Origin: an uncultured Eubacterium sp.
GTDB taxonomy: Bacteria; Bacillota; Clostridia; Lachnospirales; Lachnospiraceae
Assembly: GCA_900551945.1 (NCBI GenBank)
Contig: URYE01000093.1
Span: 1 to 8,095, forward strand
Reading direction: 5' to 3'
Length of the DNA stretch: 8,095 nucleotides
Under the pieces are notes generated by a model. That model was not told where the DNA came from and searched no databases. It saw only the letters and a list, made by a program, of their open reading frames with translations. The translations under genes were made by a program, and so were the position numbers. Shown in pieces: positions 6,389 through 8,095 of this stretch; the stretch's first letter is position 1, and the number at the start of each line of letters is the position of its first letter.

Positions 6389-6541
6389 AAGATATCATTA
6401 GTATATAAACACACACACCAGTAAAAGTACAGCCAGCGCAATTTGTATGCCATCATCGAACAAAGATGTTTGCTGTTGTCATACAAATTGTGCTGACAGT
6501 TCTTTTAATGGTGCATTTAGTTTATATACTAATGCTATCTT
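6389..6541 (+). repeat. Long palindromic element, copy 2
   Basis: This is a diverged copy of the element at 4014-4172, in the same orientation. Outer arms 6389-6410 and 6520-6541 pair over 22 positions with one mismatch (T6395/C6535). CACCA 6416-6420 pairs with TGGTG 6509-6513, TAAAAG 6422-6427 with CTTTTA 6502-6507, and CAATTTGTATG 6439-6449 with CATACAAATTG 6480-6490. The apex is CGAACA 6457-6462 with TGTTTG 6467-6472 around AAGA, with G6458-T6471 as a wobble pair. The right flank reads TTACGTAAGG then T7 (6550-6556), resembling copy 1's flank. It sits between the LysR start and the glycosylase 3' end. A possible plus-strand promoter, TTTACA (6370-6375) with 17 nt to TATCAT (6393-6398), overlaps its left arm but is not shared by copy 1. 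Confidence 0.8.
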
Positions 6542-6639
6542 ACGTAAGGTTTTTTTAATGCAAAATACGAAAATTTAAGATATGTTTTTTAGTTGGTTTG
6601 AATTTATTTTTTAAATTAAGAAAAAATTTTCTTGTTCTT

Positions 6640-6648
6640 TGGTATAAT
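6640..6648 (+). promoter_or_regulatory. Extended -10 promoter-like sequence without an obvious gene
   Basis: TGGTATAAT is a perfect extended -10 (TG-n-TATAAT). The -35 position at 17-bp spacing is only GAAAAA. No plus-strand coding region follows before ilvC at 7500, and the glycosylase gene downstream is on the opposite strand. In such AT-rich DNA it may be chance. The surrounding gap 6557-6784 holds nothing else except the inverted repeat at 6731-6780. Confidence 0.3.
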
Positions 6649-6730
6649 GTTGATTAATTATATTTGTATTGATAACTGCATATATGTTGGTATAAAGAAA
6701 TCTAGTATATAAAAATTATTTATTGTGTGG

Positions 6731-6780
6731 CTTGCTAATACATTAATATTTTTGGATTAAAAACTGAATATTTTAGCAAG
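6731..6780 (-). terminator. Inverted repeat just past the glycosylase gene, possible weak terminator
   Basis: CTTGCTAA (6731-6738) and TTAGCAAG (6773-6780) are perfect complements. Copies of AATATT inside could lengthen the stem with a 6-nt bulge. It begins 4 bp past the glycosylase stop. On the minus strand it is followed by CCACACAATAAATAATTTTT, so a T run exists but is distant. The loop is long, so a terminator role is uncertain. Confidence 0.35.
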
Positions 6781-6784
6781 TGCA

Positions 6785-7273
6785 TTAAATATACTTGTTT
6801 ATAATAGTGTATGCTTCATATAGTTGTTCATACGATGTACGGCAATTGGCAGGGCTGGTTGATGGAAGTTCGATAATTTCTATTCCTGTATTTTTAAGGC
6901 AGTATTTATTATATAAACTTTCAGCTTTTTTTCCAGTTGCAAATATAGCTGTTACATTAGAATTGTCTAAAATATAATTAATATCATTAGCAACAGGATT
7001 TTTAATACTGCTATCGTCAGCACCATTAATATCACAACTTTTCAAAACGTCCCACAGTGCAATTTTATTTTTTATAAGAAAATCAATTTTTTCTTGTATA
7101 GTAGTAGGAATGACTTCTTTTCTAACATCAGCTACAACTTTCCAAAAGCGATTGCGTGGATGACCATAGTAAAAACCAACCTCCCTAGATTTAGGTGACG
7201 GCATAGTGCCAAGCATTAAAATTTTAGAATTTTCATCAAATATAGGCTCAAACTGGTGTATAACTCTTTCCAT
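6785..7273 (-). CDS. DNA-deoxyinosine glycosylase, uracil-DNA glycosylase superfamily family 6 (HDG)
   Basis: The 162-residue protein is full length for this family, which removes deaminated adenine (hypoxanthine) from DNA to start base excision repair. Motif 1 region is LMLGTMPSPKSREVGFYYGHPRNRFW (split: GTMPSPKS at 22-29, GHPRNRFW at 37-44); Asn41 in the latter matches the family's catalytic Asn position. Other matches are the central ALWDVLKSCDINGADDSSI segment (72-90), ATGKKAE (112-118) and the C-terminal motif LPSTSPAN (136-143), which holds Ser-Thr-Ser where classical uracil glycosylases have His. The start is supported by GGAG (complement of 7281-7284) 7 nt upstream. It appears to be a single-gene unit, divergent from ilvC and functionally unrelated to its neighbours. 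No LexA-type box was seen upstream. A mug/udg-like uracil activity cannot be excluded, since annotators often use those names. Confidence 0.87.
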   Translation of the reverse strand: MERVIHQFEPIFDENSKILMLGTMPSPKSREVGFYYGHPRNRFWKVVADVRKEVIPTTIQEKIDFLIKNKIALWDVLKSCDINGADDSSIKNPVANDINYILDNSNVTAIFATGKKAESLYNKYCLKNTGIEIIELPSTSPANCRTSYEQLYEAYTIINKYI

Positions 7274-7453
7274 AAATAATCTCCAATCTGTAGTAAATAT
7301 ATATTTATTTAGTTTAATAATTAACTAATACCAATTTAACATTTTTAGTGAGTTTTTAAAATGGTTTTTCTTTTTTAATTATAACATACATCAATCAACT
7401 AAAAGTGGATAAAGAAATTCAAAAGGTTGATAGCTAGTATAAAGATAGTGTTA

Positions 7454-7459
7454 TATAAT
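7454..7459 (+). promoter_or_regulatory. Probable -10 box of the ilvC promoter in the 7274-7499 gap
   Basis: TATAAT lies 40 bp before the ilvC start, with no good -35 at 16-18 bp spacing; TTGATA at 7427-7432 is 21 bp away. Transcription from here gives a leader of only about 33 nt, too short for a T-box or leader-peptide attenuator. The 226-bp divergent gap also holds an imperfect dyad, TTAGTT at 7309-7314 with AACTAA at 7323-7328, nearer the glycosylase start. I see no known riboswitch in it and no good match to the CodY consensus. Confidence 0.4.
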
Positions 7460-7499
7460 AAGCTCAATGAAAGAAATGCTTTTTAGGAGGAATACGAAA

Positions 7500-8095
7500 A
7501 TGGCAGCAGCAAGAATTTTTTATCAACAGGATTGTAACGTATCATTATTAGAAGGAAAGACAATCGCAATCATTGGTTATGGTAGCCAGGGACATGCACA
7601 TGCTCTTAATCTTAAAGAATCAGGATGCAACGTAATCGTTGGTCTTTATGAAGGTTCTAAGTCATGGAAGAGAGCAGAAGAACAGGGCTTTAAAGTATAT
7701 ACAGCAGCAGAAGCAGCAAAGCAGGCAGATATCATCATGATACTTATCAACGATGAATTACAGGCTAAGTTATATAAAGAATCAATTGAACCAAACCTTG
7801 AACCAGGTAATATGTTAATGTTTGCTCATGGTTTCAACATTCACTTTGGTCTTATCAAAGCACCAAAGGGCGTAGATGTAACAATGATAGCACCTAAAGC
7901 TCCAGGTCATACAGTAAGAAGTGAATATCAGGCAGGAAAAGGAACACCTTGTCTTGTAGCTGTAGAACAAGATGAAACAGGTAAGGCACTTGATATGGCA
8001 CTTGCTTATGGTGCTGGTATCGGTGGAGCAAGAGCTGGTATTCTTGAAACAACATTCAGAACAGAAACAGAAACAGACCTCTTTGGTGAGCAGGC
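7500..8095 (+). CDS. ilvC: Ketol-acid reductoisomerase (NADP(H)), partial: N-terminal 198 codons
   Basis: IlvC converts acetolactate or acetohydroxybutyrate to the dihydroxy acids of valine, leucine and isoleucine synthesis, using NAD(P)H and Mg. The N-terminal Rossmann domain is clear: [18 protein letters not shown] (25-42) carries the dinucleotide loop, and [10 protein letters not shown] (47-56) is the cofactor-specificity loop with the two Ser typical of phosphate binding. Expected active-site residues are present: His110 in [10 protein letters not shown], Lys133 in APKAPGH, and the first metal ligands Asp193 and Glu197 in TDLFGEQ. The reading frame is intact to the window edge; the usual class I length is about 330-340 residues, so roughly 40% is missing. 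AGGAGG (7485-7490) lies 9 nt before ATG 7500. Small differences from the common form are Tyr50 where Arg is frequent (GLR) and Ala134 in PKAPG where Gly or Cys is usual. No other branched-chain genes are visible. Confidence 0.95.
   Translation, partial: MAAARIFYQQDCNVSLLEGKTIAIIGYGSQGHAHALNLKESGCNVIVGLYEGSKSWKRAEEQGFKVYTAAEAAKQADIIMILINDELQAKLYKESIEPNLEPGNMLMFAHGFNIHFGLIKAPKGVDVTMIAPKAPGHTVRSEYQAGKGTPCLVAVEQDETGKALDMALAYGAGIGGARAGILETTFRTETETDLFGEQ

Noticed and set aside
6330..6416. 29-residue N-terminal extension of the LysR protein
   Set aside because: It has no family similarity, begins beside the palindromic element, and the correct GGAGG lies just before 6329.
6289..6486. 65-codon minus-strand ORF spanning copy 2 and the LysR start
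   Set aside because: It overlaps the LysR gene in another frame, runs through the palindrome, and its product has no recognisable features.
4014..6541. CRISPR array or IS element
   Set aside because: There are only two copies over 2 kb apart with genes between them, no regular spacers, and no transposase or cas gene in the window.

Overview
The window is AT-rich bacterial DNA with strong GGAGG-type ribosome binding sites and Firmicutes-style protein families. The ketol-acid reductoisomerase, the paired half-size ABC exporters and the LysR/core-MetE pair suggest a Clostridia member, most likely a gut Lachnospiraceae relative. That placement rests on protein resemblance from memory, not on a search.

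Layout, left to right. Bases 1-139 form a visibly GC-richer, strongly structured block of consecutive hairpins with no convincing gene. A plus-strand operon follows: a small eight-cysteine YgbA-family ('nitrous oxide-stimulated promoter') protein at 187-537, then two half-size ABC exporter subunits of CydD/CydC type at 587-2335 and 2340-3989. The two exporter genes lie 4 bp apart and probably form a heterodimer. The grouping suggests a thiol or nitrosative-stress role, but that is inference. A 159-bp palindromic element (4014-4172) fills the convergent gap to the next gene.

On the minus strand, a LysR-type regulator (5427-6329) lies upstream of a MetE C-terminal-type methionine synthase homologue (4208-5317). 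A hairpin terminator and a 15-bp LysR-type dyad lie between them. This looks like a local methionine-metabolism unit controlled by the neighbouring regulator. Upstream of the LysR gene is a second, diverged copy of the palindromic element (6389-6541). Next come an AT-rich stretch without genes, a minus-strand family 6 (hypoxanthine/deoxyinosine) DNA glycosylase (6785-7273), and the first 198 codons of ilvC (7500 to the window edge, plus strand).

The most interesting signal is the pair of palindromic elements. They lie in the same orientation and share an almost invariant apical hairpin and short conserved internal boxes. Their stems differ in sequence but stay paired through compensatory changes, and each is followed by a T run. 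They could be a structured RNA family or a MITE-like mobile palindrome; no transposase or other protein partner is visible here. The structured block at the left edge is a second, unrelated candidate.
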